64,000 bases of DNA from a virus: positions 32,321-96,320 of IMG/VR virus record IMGVR_UViG_3300021467_000006, one strand, 5' to 3'. The position numbers were made by a program, and so were the translations under genes. How positions within the stretch are numbered: the first letter of the stretch is position 1; each line of letters opens with the position of its first letter. This document shows positions 7,955 to 15,779 of the stretch, in pieces. The notes beneath the pieces were generated by a model, which saw nothing but the letters and a program-made list of their open reading frames with translations, did no database searches and had not been told where the DNA came from.

Positions 7955-9406
7955 ATGTTTTCCAAAACCCATGAAGGTGGAACTCAGTATCCCTTCTCTT
8001 TAGATCATCATTTAGAATTCTTCTCTAAAGCAGGCTCCCTTTTTAAGAAAAGAGAATCTTTTTATGGATCTGAAGAATCAGCTCTTTCTCTTTTCCAGAA
8101 AATGTGGGTAGTAGATGAAGAGTTATCTATGAAACTGCTCTTTTGGCTGAGAGATTGCAGAGGTGGAGCTGGAAATAGATCCGGTTTTAGAGAATGTATC
8201 AATTGGTTAGCTACCTATGATCCTAGCCTGCCTTTTGATTTTCCAAATTACAAATGGGTAAAAGCCAACTTACATCTAATCCCAAAGTATGGAAGATGGG
8301 ATGACTTGAAGGCTTTATTTGGAACTACTTTGGAAGAGAAAGCTGCAAAATTCTGGGCTGAAGCTTTAAAGAAAAGAGACATTCTTGCAGCTAAATGGGC
8401 TAAAAGGCATTATAAGCCTCTTCAAAAAGCATTAAATACCAACGAAGCTAGATTAAGGAAGATGCTTTCTAGAATTAGAAAGAATCATATAGTTGAGTAC
8501 AAATTGTGCTCTAATCTCTGGAAAGAGATTGAATATCCTAAAGTACCTTCTGTAGCAATGGCAAGATATACAAATGCTTTTGCCAGGCATGATGAAGAAG
8601 GCTTCAGGAAATTCAAAGAAGACTTAAGAAAAGGAAAGGTAGAAATCAAAGCTTCTGTACTTTTCCCCCACGATTGCGTCAGAACTGTAAGAAGTGGAGA
8701 CGCAGAAATAGCAGATGCTCAGTTTGAAGCTCTTCCTAATTATCTGGATGGTAATAAAGAGCGTATTATCGTAATTTCTGATACTTCAGGATCTATGAGT
8801 ATTCGAGTATCTGGTTCTGTCAGGGCTGTAGATATCTCTATTGGAATGGCATTGTATTGCTCTGCCAAGATTCCTAAAGATAATCCTTTCCATAAGAAAT
8901 TCATTGCATTCTGCTCTGAAGGTAGTTTTAAGGATTGGAATGGAATGAAATTTTCAGAAGCAGTAACAAGTGGAGAGATATTTGATGGTGCCATAGGTGG
9001 AACTAGAATTGATAAAGCTCTTGATTTGATACTCAAAACAGCAAGATTCTTCAATCTCACTAATGAGCAAATGCCTACTTGCTTGCTTATTGTTTCGGAT
9101 ATGCAATTTCATGAAGGTTTATCACAATGGAATTGGGGCAAAAAAGACTTCACTCCCGAATTAGTACAAACAGAAGTCAATAAAGCACTAAAGAGATGGG
9201 ATAAAGCTGGGTATAAAAGACCTAAGATAATCTACTGGAATACCGCTGGTTATGCTGGGTCTCCAGAAACAGTCAGAGCTGAAAATACAGCTTTGGTATC
9301 TGGTTTTAGTCCATCTATACTTAAAGCTATTTTCTCTGCTTCAGAATTCACACCTTATACAATTATGTTAGAAGCTATCAAGAAGTATAAAATCAATAAA
9401 CCTTAA
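7955..9406 (+). CDS. Ro60-like RNA-binding protein (TROVE/DUF2828-type repeats plus von Willebrand A)
   Basis: 483 aa. The N-terminal two thirds are helical and resemble the Ro60/TROVE-related DUF2828 family (LLFWLRDCRGGAGNR, IPKYGRWDDL, a VPSVAMARY segment, LFPHDCVR). The C-terminal part is a von Willebrand A domain with MIDAS motif DTSGS (residues 276-280), a GGTRID loop and IVSDMQF. Ro60 binds Y RNAs and misfolded RNA and, in bacteria, can tether Y RNA to exoribonuclease. The ribosome site is TAGGAGG. It is the only protein gene in a unit with six small structured RNAs. Orthology to Ro60 versus a wider DUF2828 role remains open. Confidence 0.82.
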   Translation: MFSKTHEGGTQYPFSLDHHLEFFSKAGSLFKKRESFYGSEESALSLFQKMWVVDEELSMKLLFWLRDCRGGAGNRSGFRECINWLATYDPSLPFDFPNYKWVKANLHLIPKYGRWDDLKALFGTTLEEKAAKFWAEALKKRDILAAKWAKRHYKPLQKALNTNEARLRKMLSRIRKNHIVEYKLCSNLWKEIEYPKVPSVAMARYTNAFARHDEEGFRKFKEDLRKGKVEIKASVLFPHDCVRTVRSGDAEIADAQFEALPNYLDGNKERIIVISDTSGSMSIRVSGSVRAVDISIGMALYCSAKIPKDNPFHKKFIAFCSEGSFKDWNGMKFSEAVTSGEIFDGAIGGTRIDKALDLILKTARFFNLTNEQMPTCLLIVSDMQFHEGLSQWNWGKKDFTPELVQTEVNKALKRWDKAGYKRPKIIYWNTAGYAGSPETVRAENTALVSGFSPSILKAIFSASEFTPYTIMLEAIKKYKINKP

Positions 9407-9407
9407 C

Positions 9408-9434
9408 AAAAGGCGGGTTAAATCCCGCCTTTTT
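9408..9434 (+). terminator. Rho-independent terminator after the Ro60-like gene
   Basis: Perfect 9-bp stem AAAGGCGGG/CCCGCCTTT with a 6-base loop, followed by a T-run (TTTTT). It closes the RNA array plus Ro60 transcription unit that begins at the 7401 promoter. Confidence 0.9.
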
Positions 9435-9453
9435 AATATAAGGAGAATTGAAT

Positions 9454-9825
9454 ATGCTCTCGTATAAAACTCTGGATAGAATAGAAGAATATACCTCTTT
9501 ATTTTCTCTCATAATCATAACAATAGCGACTATGGCAATTATGGTTTGTTTAATAACAATAACCATGAATGCCATCTGCAAGATAACTTCTACTCCTATA
9601 CAGATAATCCTAATAATAGCCATAATATTAGATATAGTAGTTATCCTATTAAAATACATAATAAATACAATATTGGATATTTTATTTATGAAGAAAACAA
9701 CTAAAATAATCGAGGGAGGAAATAATAAAGATGTCATTATCTTTAGGAAACCAGGTAGAAACAATATCGAAGCTATTCATTCTGGAAAGAAACAAAGAAA
9801 ATTTCAAGAAAGCAACAACACTTAA
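9454..9825 (+). CDS. Small two-helix membrane protein
   Basis: Start at ATG 9454 is preferred over the in-frame TTG at 9448 because AAGGAG sits at the right distance. Two long hydrophobic segments (about residues 15-38 and 43-70) are rich in Ile, followed by a basic, soluble tail. The final 95 bases overlap the next gene. No family recognised. Confidence 0.6.
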   Translation: MLSYKTLDRIEEYTSLFSLIIITIATMAIMVCLITITMNAICKITSTPIQIILIIAIILDIVVILLKYIINTILDILFMKKTTKIIEGGNNKDVIIFRKPGRNNIEAIHSGKKQRKFQESNNT

Positions 9826-9982
9826 AATAGTGGGATATGATATATCTGGAGCACAAATAGCAGGTTTTGAGATACCTAAAGAAAACACAGACAAAGTTAA
9901 AACTTTAATAATAGAAGAAATGGAATCGCAGATAAAAATTTTAAAAGAGATCAGGAGTAACAATGAGACCAAGTTGGCATGA
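9731..9982 (+). CDS. Hypothetical protein, 83 aa
   Basis: A strong ribosome site (GGGAGG) precedes the ATG. Small soluble protein with a beta-rich centre (TLKIVGYDISGAQIAGFEI) and a helical, charged C-terminus. It overlaps the dCMP deaminase gene by 20 bases, suggesting translational coupling. Function unknown. Confidence 0.65.
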   Translation: MSLSLGNQVETISKLFILERNKENFKKATTLKIVGYDISGAQIAGFEIPKENTDKVKTLIIEEMESQIKILKEIRSNNETKLA

Positions 9983-10508
9983 ATATTTTATGTTAATAGC
10001 AAAAGTAGTCGCTACCCGATCTACATGCAATTCCCGTCCAATTGGAGCTGTTATAGTAAAAGATAACCGTATTCTAGCTACTGGCTACAACGGAGCTATT
10101 CCTAAAGCAACTCATTGTACAAGTCTGTTGATGGGCAAAGAGCCTTTCTGCATGAGAAGATATATGAAAGCTGAAGAACACAGCAAAATGGATTATTGCG
10201 TAGCTGTTCATGCAGAGGCTAATGCTGTGGCTCAAGCTGCAAAGATGGGAACAAGTATAGAGGGAGCTTCTATTTATTGCACAGTTTCTCCTTGTTATTC
10301 ATGTTTCAAATTATTAGCTTCTGCAGGTATAAAAAACATATTTTATGAATTGGGATATTCATCTAAGGACAAAAAAAGAGATAAATTCTGGAAGGAACAA
10401 ATTAAGAAATCAGGAATAAATATGAAGCAAATAACAATTAATGAAAATTCTATGAAATATATGTTGGAGATGATTCAGGGAATAACATCATTAAGAAGGT
10501 TTAAATGA
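9963..10508 (+). CDS. Deoxycytidylate (dCMP) deaminase-like enzyme
   Basis: Cytidine/deoxycytidylate deaminase family zinc enzyme, 181 aa. It has the proton-shuttle motif HAEANA (His 83, Glu 85) and zinc ligands in PCYSC (about residues 110-114). An N-terminal SxNxRxxGAVIV-like start and an insert with CT...C and a further Cys match phage and bacterial dCMP deaminases. Expected reaction: dCMP to dUMP, feeding dTTP synthesis during phage replication. No thymidylate synthase is seen in the window. Confidence 0.88.
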   Translation: MRPSWHEYFMLIAKVVATRSTCNSRPIGAVIVKDNRILATGYNGAIPKATHCTSLLMGKEPFCMRRYMKAEEHSKMDYCVAVHAEANAVAQAAKMGTSIEGASIYCTVSPCYSCFKLLASAGIKNIFYELGYSSKDKKRDKFWKEQIKKSGINMKQITINENSMKYMLEMIQGITSLRRFK

Positions 10509-10520
10509 GGAGGAGACAAA

Positions 10521-10718
10521 ATGGATGAATTGCAAGAAAAAATAACAATAGAAATCCCAGAAACTGCTTTTATAGAATTAATTTTAGGTTATGTAAGAGA
10601 AAAGATGGAAATAAATATAGAAGATCCAGAAATAGAAATAAGATATTCTAAAGGATTAAATAATCCAGGAAATATGATTGTTTCAGTCCACGGTAAGGCC
10701 ATCAAAAGGAACCTATAA
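10521..10718 (+). CDS. Hypothetical protein, 65 aa
   Basis: Preceded by GAGGAGG 7 bases before the ATG. Acidic small protein (runs of Ile, Glu) with no recognised domain. The next gene starts immediately after its stop. Confidence 0.6.
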   Translation: MDELQEKITIEIPETAFIELILGYVREKMEINIEDPEIEIRYSKGLNNPGNMIVSVHGKAIKRNL

Positions 10719-10922
10719 ATGAGATATTTTTCTTGTAGAGATCTGCTATCTGGAAATATTAGTTCTCTTAAGGTTGGTGACAGAATAGTAGGTATTGGAT
10801 TTGTTCAAACAGAAAGAGAAGCACAATTGATAAAAGATCTCTGCAAAACTATAAAAAATTGTCATGATAAAACATGGAGTAAAAATATAAAAAGGAAGAG
10901 AAGAGGCTGTTATGAATATTAA
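10719..10922 (+). CDS. Hypothetical basic protein, 67 aa
   Basis: Starts directly after the previous stop. It has a beta-like N-terminal half (SLKVGDRIVGIGFVQ) and a basic C-terminus (KRKRRG). The end overlaps the lysozyme-like gene by 11 bases. No family recognised. Confidence 0.55.
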   Translation: MRYFSCRDLLSGNISSLKVGDRIVGIGFVQTEREAQLIKDLCKTIKNCHDKTWSKNIKRKRRGCYEY

Positions 10923-11268
10923 GAAAATCATAAAAAAACATTATAACTTCTATAAAAAACCTCAATTAATTCAACTTGTACCTACTTTAGAGATTCATAT
11001 TGGATATGGATTGAATTTAACAAAAACAGGAATAGACAGAGATATAGCTGAAGAATTATTAAGCAGGGAAATTACAAAAATATGGAGGCATCTAAGAGCT
11101 AAATATAATTGGTGGGAAGATTTAGATCATGATACTCAAACAAAGCTCTTATTCATAGTTTATGATTCTTATGGTTATGATTTAAATGAGGAAATAATAG
11201 ATTCTATAGAGAAAGGAGAATTGGATATAATTGATAACATTTTCAACCAGATTTTAGAAGGAGCTTGA
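10912..11268 (+). CDS. GH24 lysozyme-like protein lacking the usual catalytic Glu
   Basis: 118 aa. The stretch IHIGYGLNLTKTGI followed by AEELLSREI and a helical W-rich segment matches the TIGYGxNLTxxGI...A..LL.xDI signature of GH24 phage lysozymes. The normal N-terminal EGxRxxxYxD segment with the catalytic Glu is missing: only about 28 residues precede the motif and none fits. It is far from the lysis cluster at 18 kb. It could be a repurposed or inactive lysozyme fold; a second, truncated endolysin is the alternative. Confidence 0.55.
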   Translation: MNIKKIIKKHYNFYKKPQLIQLVPTLEIHIGYGLNLTKTGIDRDIAEELLSREITKIWRHLRAKYNWWEDLDHDTQTKLLFIVYDSYGYDLNEEIIDSIEKGELDIIDNIFNQILEGA

Positions 11269-11269
11269 A

Positions 11270-11626
11270 ATGATGACTCTACACAGACTTCCTCTAAATT
11301 GTTTCACTAAAAGAAGTAACCTCTTAAGCAGTTTGAATTATTGTAACAGGTTTATGGATTATTTAGTAGACGTTCTGGATGTTACAGAAATAGGAAGGAT
11401 AGCACATTTAATTGGCGGTGCAAGCTGGAATGGTAAAGAACCAGGAGTATCCATAACCAGCATGTATATAGAAAGCGGGTCTCAATTACATACATGGCCT
11501 GAAAAGAATGAATTCTATCTAGATATAACATCCTGTAAAGAATTTTCCAATGCAGTAGTCATTACTGCTGTAGAAAACTTCTTTGATGCGGAGGTGACAG
11601 AATTGTGCGTTATATTGAAGGAATAA
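11270..11626 (+). CDS. SpeD-like S-adenosylmethionine decarboxylase homologue
   Basis: 118 aa, the usual length of prokaryotic class 1b AdoMet decarboxylase. The motif ESGSQLHTWPE (68-78) matches the family's ESHxxIHTWPE: Glu 68, the pyruvoyl-forming Ser 69, and catalytic His 74 are present. DITSC (Cys 89) matches DVFTC. The His normally after the processing Ser is Gly here. The family makes the aminopropyl donor for spermidine synthesis, but phage homologues can prefer arginine or ornithine. No spermidine synthase is seen nearby. Confidence 0.75.
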   Translation: MMTLHRLPLNCFTKRSNLLSSLNYCNRFMDYLVDVLDVTEIGRIAHLIGGASWNGKEPGVSITSMYIESGSQLHTWPEKNEFYLDITSCKEFSNAVVITAVENFFDAEVTELCVILKE

Positions 11627-12015
11627 GAGTTTGGGGAGGTTCTTTTTTAGAATTAGTTCTGAAAGAGAATAACTGGGATTTGAAGAAAGCTAAAAAGAAT
11701 TTAGAGAAGGAATATTATGAAACTTCAACTACAAGAATGGCTAAAAGATGGGGTTTTCATTATCAAACAGTATATAACACAATAAAGAAACTGGGGATAA
11801 AAATAAAGCCCAAAGGATGGGCAGGCACTAAAACCAGATTCCAATTAAAGGTGGAGGAATTTGGTGGTTATGAAAAAATGATGGAAAAATTCAAATATGA
11901 AAGGTTAGTGGATATTGCAAGGAAGTTAGGCTTTTCAGGTTGCTATACTAAGAATTGCTTATTAAAAGCCGGATATGATTGGGATAAAAACAAAGGAGAG
12001 TGGATAAAGCTATGA
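11605..12015 (+). CDS. HTH DNA-binding protein, first of a paralogous pair
   Basis: 136 aa with a GTG start behind GGAGG. The central segment TTRMAKRWGFHYQTVYNTIKKLGIKIK is a helix-turn-helix. A second HTH-like part (VDIARKLGF) lies near residue 100. It aligns along its length with the next protein (12012-12407). The two may bind related DNA sites, for example the repeated 18-bp dyads, but this is inference. Overlaps the SpeD-like gene by 22 bases. Confidence 0.65.
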   Translation: MRYIEGIRVWGGSFLELVLKENNWDLKKAKKNLEKEYYETSTTRMAKRWGFHYQTVYNTIKKLGIKIKPKGWAGTKTRFQLKVEEFGGYEKMMEKFKYERLVDIARKLGFSGCYTKNCLLKAGYDWDKNKGEWIKL

Positions 12016-12407
12016 TAGAAATAAAAAACGGTACTTTCCTTAAATTAGCGTTGGAAGAATGTGGCAATGATTTAGAAGCTCTCAAAGAAAGATTAAGCAA
12101 AGAATATGACAAATATGGAACTACAAAAATGGCTGAAAAGTGGGGATATCATCCAAATACTATATGGATGGCCTTGAAAAGATTAGGAATAAAAATAAAG
12201 GAAAAGGGATGGCAGGAATACCATGAAACACGTATGAAAAAAGCATTAAAAGAAATTGGAGGCATAGAAACACTGCTTAAAACAAGAGAGAAGACAAAAG
12301 ACATAGCTACAAAGATGGGTATTTCTCCGCAGTATTTAAATAATTTTATGTGGAAACATGGTTATAAGAGATCAAGAAGAGAAAAAAGATGGGTAAAAGC
12401 AAGCTAG
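12012..12407 (+). CDS. HTH DNA-binding protein, second of a paralogous pair
   Basis: 131 aa. ATG 12012 is chosen over GTG 12000 because the AAAGGAG site lies only one base before the GTG. It has the same layout as its neighbour: FLKLALEECGNDLE, an HTH with TTKMAEKWGYHPNTIW, then KDIATKMGISPQYLNNF as a second HTH. Basic C-terminus. Tandem duplication with divergence. Confidence 0.65.
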   Translation: MIEIKNGTFLKLALEECGNDLEALKERLSKEYDKYGTTKMAEKWGYHPNTIWMALKRLGIKIKEKGWQEYHETRMKKALKEIGGIETLLKTREKTKDIATKMGISPQYLNNFMWKHGYKRSRREKRWVKAS

Positions 12408-12428
12408 GAATTGATAAGGAGGGAAGCA

Positions 12429-12734
12429 ATGGATGATAAGCCACCATTCAAACCGGAGAATAAAAAACTTTACCAAAAAGCACTGAACAAATGGGGAATG
12501 GAATTTCAGTTATTAATGTTGATGGAAGAATGCTCAGAATTGATTACCGCTACTTCAAAGGTCTTTAGATATAATAACCTGGAGGTAATAGATAGGCTTG
12601 CTGAAGAAATAGCTGATGTTGAAATAATGATCGAACAGATAAAATATGCCATTGGCTTACAAGAAGCATGTAGGTTGCACAAAGAGAAGAAAATTTACAG
12701 ACTTTCAAAGCTATTGGAGGAAAGAGATGAATGA
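12429..12734 (+). CDS. MazG-like nucleotide pyrophosphohydrolase fold protein
   Basis: 101 aa. ATG 12429 follows AAGGAGGG. Helices carry the MazG/all-alpha NTP-PPase pattern: LLMLMEECSELI (EExxE-like) and EEIADVEIMIEQ (ExxD). These acidic residues would bind magnesium in an enzyme cleaving NTPs to NMP and pyrophosphate. Phage MazG proteins clean nucleotide pools or alarmones; the substrate cannot be read from sequence. Confidence 0.72.
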   Translation: MDDKPPFKPENKKLYQKALNKWGMEFQLLMLMEECSELITATSKVFRYNNLEVIDRLAEEIADVEIMIEQIKYAIGLQEACRLHKEKKIYRLSKLLEERDE

Positions 12735-12936
12735 ATACTCTACTATGGATAATATGAGTGAAATCATAAAAAAGGGTTTTAAATCCAAACAAGAAGCGAT
12801 TAATTACATGGCTGCTTACCCTGAGAAACATATGCCGTCATTCTTTGTTAAGGAAATAAGGGAATATGAACTCTGGGATTGTTTTGTCAAACAGGCTAAA
12901 AAGAAGAAAGATAAAGCGAGGAAAAGAGATGAGTAG
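12727..12936 (+). CDS. Hypothetical protein, 69 aa
   Basis: ATG 12727 follows TTGGAGGAAAG and overlaps the MazG-like gene by 8 bases; upstream in-frame starts would overlap it much more. Soluble, with a basic C-terminus (KKKKDKARKRD). The end overlaps the next gene by 8 bases. No family recognised. Confidence 0.58.
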   Translation: MNEYSTMDNMSEIIKKGFKSKQEAINYMAAYPEKHMPSFFVKEIREYELWDCFVKQAKKKKDKARKRDE

Positions 12937-13123
12937 TAGTTGGAGAATAATAATTGGAATGTTTCTAATCATGCTGCCTCTTATGGTTAGTTTGGGATAT
13001 AGTGTCTGGTCATTGGGTTTAAGACAGACGATTTTAATTATGTTGTTAGTCGTTTCCATATTAGGATGTGTGGGTGGTGGACTTTATCTCTTACAAAATG
13101 GCAATGAAGAGGAGGGAGAATAA
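12929..13123 (+). CDS. Small membrane protein with two transmembrane helices
   Basis: ATG 12929 is chosen by its GAGGAAAAG site and an 8-base overlap with the previous gene. 64 aa: hydrophobic helices at about residues 6-26 and 30-52 with a short acidic tail (GNEEEGE). Its small size and two helices resemble holin-like or superinfection proteins; function unassigned. Confidence 0.58.
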   Translation: MSSSWRIIIGMFLIMLPLMVSLGYSVWSLGLRQTILIMLLVVSILGCVGGGLYLLQNGNEEEGE

Positions 13124-13124
13124 G

Positions 13125-13247
13125 ATGAGTACAGATGATACATACGAGAAAGAAATTAAATATGATAAAGAGAAAGCCAGAAAGATTCTTATGAAGATAT
13201 TCGAGTGTAAAGAAACTAATACAAAAAAGGAAGAGGATGAGAAATGA
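13125..13247 (+). CDS. Very small charged protein, 40 aa
   Basis: ATG 13125 lies 2 bases after the previous stop, behind a GGAGGG site, and the stop overlaps the next start (ATGA). Lys/Glu-rich, likely one amphipathic helix. Coding status rests on ribosome site and tight packing. Confidence 0.5.
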   Translation: MSTDDTYEKEIKYDKEKARKILMKIFECKETNTKKEEDEK

Positions 13248-13615
13248 AGAAAATTAAAGATATAGCAATATGGATATTATTTCAATTAATAGCAATAACA
13301 TTGCTTTATTTGGCGGGAGTCAAGGATGTAAAAGGCGCTGAAAATGTCTTAAAATTTATCATAGCTATTAATTGTGTTTTTTCTATTCTTATCCTTATTT
13401 TAGTTACTAAGGAAGATGAGAGAGTTATTTCAACATTAGCTAATAAATATAGAATCCCTTACGCAATTGACATGATTTACAGCTTACTTTTTGCATGTGC
13501 TTTAGCATGGTTTGGCTATACAGTCTTAGCTATAGTAGATTTTGTAGCTGGCTTAGCCCAAATAGGCACATCTCAAGAAGTAGAGAAGTTAAAAAAAGGA
13601 GAAAAATGTGAATAA
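13244..13615 (+). CDS. Multi-pass membrane protein
   Basis: 123 aa with about four hydrophobic segments (residues about 8-26, 38-56, 72-90, 92-108). GGAAGAGGA precedes the ATG, and the start overlaps the preceding stop. No recognised family; it lies in a run of small membrane proteins (12929, 13244, 13991) that may act on the host envelope. Confidence 0.6.
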   Translation: MKKIKDIAIWILFQLIAITLLYLAGVKDVKGAENVLKFIIAINCVFSILILILVTKEDERVISTLANKYRIPYAIDMIYSLLFACALAWFGYTVLAIVDFVAGLAQIGTSQEVEKLKKGEKCE

Positions 13616-13931
13616 TGAGAATCAATATGAAGCAATAACAGAGACAATTTTGGTAGACATGACAAAAAAAGAAGAAATTTGGAAGCAAGTTAAACGAATG
13701 GAAGAGGTCTTCAACGAACACGAAAAAGTCAACGATGATTATCACATGGCCAGAGCTACAATGCTGGCTAACTTTGGAGAAAAAGGAAGCATAAGAAAAG
13801 GGTTAATCAATTCTAATCAAACATTAACACAAATGATCGTTGAAGCCTTGGGTTGTTTAGTGGAAAAGGTCAATCAATATGAAGGGGCTATTATAGAAAA
13901 AGAAGAGACAAAAAGATTAATAAAATTGTAA
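13608..13931 (+). CDS. Hypothetical helical protein, 107 aa
   Basis: GTG start at 13608 with an AAAAGGAG site, overlapping the previous gene by 8 bases. Charged and mostly helical with a possible coiled coil in the first half. Function unknown. Confidence 0.58.
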   Translation: MNNENQYEAITETILVDMTKKEEIWKQVKRMEEVFNEHEKVNDDYHMARATMLANFGEKGSIRKGLINSNQTLTQMIVEALGCLVEKVNQYEGAIIEKEETKRLIKL

Positions 13932-13990
13932 TTCCCTTATAATAAAAGAAAGGGGAAAATAAATAAATTCAATTATTGCAAAGGAGAGGA

Positions 13991-14167
13991 ATGAAATACT
14001 TTCTACAACAACTTATAGCACTCCTGCTTATTGATTCTCCAGTACTTGTACTTCTTTATTATGCAATAGCTGAGGAAGTCCTTATACCTACACGGTTCAT
14101 GGTTCTTAATTTTGCCATATTAGTCACGTTGGGAATATTTATATATCCTTTTGGAGGGAAGAGATGA
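13991..14167 (+). CDS. Small membrane protein, 58 aa
   Basis: ATG 13991 follows AAAGGAGAGG; the frame extends to a TTG at 13976, which lies before the ribosome site. Two hydrophobic segments (about residues 5-24 and 34-52). The stop overlaps the next start (ATGA). Confidence 0.55.
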   Translation: MKYFLQQLIALLLIDSPVLVLLYYAIAEEVLIPTRFMVLNFAILVTLGIFIYPFGGKR

Positions 14168-14472
14168 GCAGTTTTTTCTGTGAATATTGTGGGAAGGAAA
14201 TAATTGACACTGAGAATGGTTATATCACTGGATGTGAACATTATCCAATAGAAGAAAAATCCCAGCAACTAGATCCCAAAATGGAGGTATTATTAATAGA
14301 TATGCAAGAAGCTATAAAACCTAATTTAGAATATAAAATCATAACTGGAAATATTACAAAACTACAAACAATGCTAAATCAATGGCGTCACATGTATGAA
14401 TTAAATATCATTCAAATGATACAATATAAACAAGGATTAGCCATTTTATTGACAAGAAGGAGGATTAAATAA
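14164..14472 (+). CDS. Hypothetical zinc-binding protein, 102 aa
   Basis: N-terminal FCEYCGKEI with a following C-x-H (GCEHYP) suggests a small zinc site; the rest is helical. Translationally coupled to both neighbours by 1-4 base overlaps. Function unknown. Confidence 0.6.
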   Translation: MSSFFCEYCGKEIIDTENGYITGCEHYPIEEKSQQLDPKMEVLLIDMQEAIKPNLEYKIITGNITKLQTMLNQWRHMYELNIIQMIQYKQGLAILLTRRRIK

Positions 14473-14867
14473 TGGGTGAATACATTATATATCTGAAAGA
14501 AGGGGAAGCTATAGATTACAACATGGCCGAGGATGGAAAATATAAACCTGATTATAGAGGAAAAATAGTTGTTCCTTCAGAAATGAGAAGTGATGGATTA
14601 TGGCCTGTATATTTCTATAAAAATGGTTCTATGTATGCCTCTATAGATCCCAATCTACTCACCGAATTCATTGAGCCTCTAATTAAAAAATTAGAAGCGC
14701 AAAAAACAGAATATGAACATGAACATAAAATAGAAGAGCTACATAAAAAATTAGAAAAGGAAACCTCTGCAAGCGAAAATATTGCAAAGATACAAGGTTT
14801 ATTGAGATTATTGGATAAAGTTAATCCAGATGATTTAATACGTCTGAAGAAGGAAGGGATTTTATAA
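14472..14867 (+). CDS. Hypothetical protein with C-terminal coiled coil
   Basis: 131 aa. The N-terminal 65 residues are beta-rich (GKIVVPSEM, PVYFYKNGSMY); residues about 70-110 are a charged heptad-like helix. Starts on the last base of the preceding stop codon. No family recognised. Confidence 0.6.
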   Translation: MGEYIIYLKEGEAIDYNMAEDGKYKPDYRGKIVVPSEMRSDGLWPVYFYKNGSMYASIDPNLLTEFIEPLIKKLEAQKTEYEHEHKIEELHKKLEKETSASENIAKIQGLLRLLDKVNPDDLIRLKKEGIL

Positions 14868-14879
14868 AGGGGTCTAATA

Positions 14880-15392
14880 ATGATATTTAGGGGATTAGAT
14901 ATACCATATGGCAAGATTTCTGAGAAAACAAAAATAGATAAGCAATATCTATCAAATCTATTTTTAGATAATTATAAAGGAGAAATATCTATAATTGAAG
15001 ATGCAAGCCAAGATAGAATAGAATTAATGGAAATAATCACTCTCCAACCAAGGATAGCTATTAAAAAAGCGATTAACTATCCTCTTAATTGGTATGGCAG
15101 CCATGCTAAAATAGGTGAAGAAGCTGTAGAAAGATACTATAATGACAATTTATACTTAGTAATAGATCTCTGGATATCTAAAGAAATAAGAAAAGTTTTC
15201 GATAAGTATAAGAAAATCATATTAGCTGATGCTCAAGGAGTTATTGTTAAATATATTAATTACTCATGGGCAGACAAGCAAATATTAGATTATTGGTGGA
15301 TTACAATTTCACAACGAGATTATGATTTTTCGCAGTTAAAATCATCTGCAACATATTTTGTAGAAGCAAAATATAAAATAGGTATTATCTAG
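14880..15392 (+). CDS. Hypothetical protein, 170 aa
   Basis: Ribosome site AAAGGGG before ATG 14880. Soluble alpha/beta protein with no motif I recognise; the first 35 residues could form an HTH-like fold (ISEKTKIDKQYLSNLFL). Confidence 0.6.
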   Translation: MIFRGLDIPYGKISEKTKIDKQYLSNLFLDNYKGEISIIEDASQDRIELMEIITLQPRIAIKKAINYPLNWYGSHAKIGEEAVERYYNDNLYLVIDLWISKEIRKVFDKYKKIILADAQGVIVKYINYSWADKQILDYWWITISQRDYDFSQLKSSATYFVEAKYKIGII

Positions 15393-15413
15393 ATCTATAA
15401 AAAAGGATTGGAA

Positions 15414-15779
15414 ATGAAAACATTTACTTGTCTGAAATGTGGAGGAAAATATATTCCAAAACAAGGAACGTTAAAAGACCTGGAATTCTGCGGGTTTATA
15501 TTAACAGTAAAAGATGTTGAATATTATGAATGCGAAAAATGTGGTAGGCTACTATTTTCCTCAGAAACTGCTGAAAAGATAGAAAAAGAGTTTTCTAAAG
15601 TTAAAAAAGAAGAAGGGTGTAAAGCATGTAAATATTCCTATTCTGGTTATTTCAAATACCTTAAAGGAAATGTCTGCATACATAACACAATAATAAAATA
15701 TTACCCCAAAGGAAGGATATTAAATCCTGATTTTAAAATACCTTCTTGGTGTCCACTTTTAAAAGGAGTTAAAACATGA
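15414..15779 (+). CDS. Zinc-ribbon protein (YgiT/MqsA N-terminal-like)
   Basis: ATG 15414 is preferred over the in-frame TTG at 15408. 121 aa. CLKCGG and CEKCGR about 35 residues apart form a four-cysteine zinc finger of the YgiT type seen at the N-terminus of MqsA-like antitoxins. A second cysteine set (CKACKY, C-x-H, WCP) follows. A regulatory role is possible, but no partner toxin is visible. Confidence 0.6.
   Translation: MKTFTCLKCGGKYIPKQGTLKDLEFCGFILTVKDVEYYECEKCGRLLFSSETAEKIEKEFSKVKKEEGCKACKYSYSGYFKYLKGNVCIHNTIIKYYPKGRILNPDFKIPSWCPLLKGVKT

Noticed and set aside
9393-9764. Minus-strand frame opposite the small membrane protein
   Set aside because: The plus-strand gene has a good ribosome site and continues the local operon; the minus frame has none.
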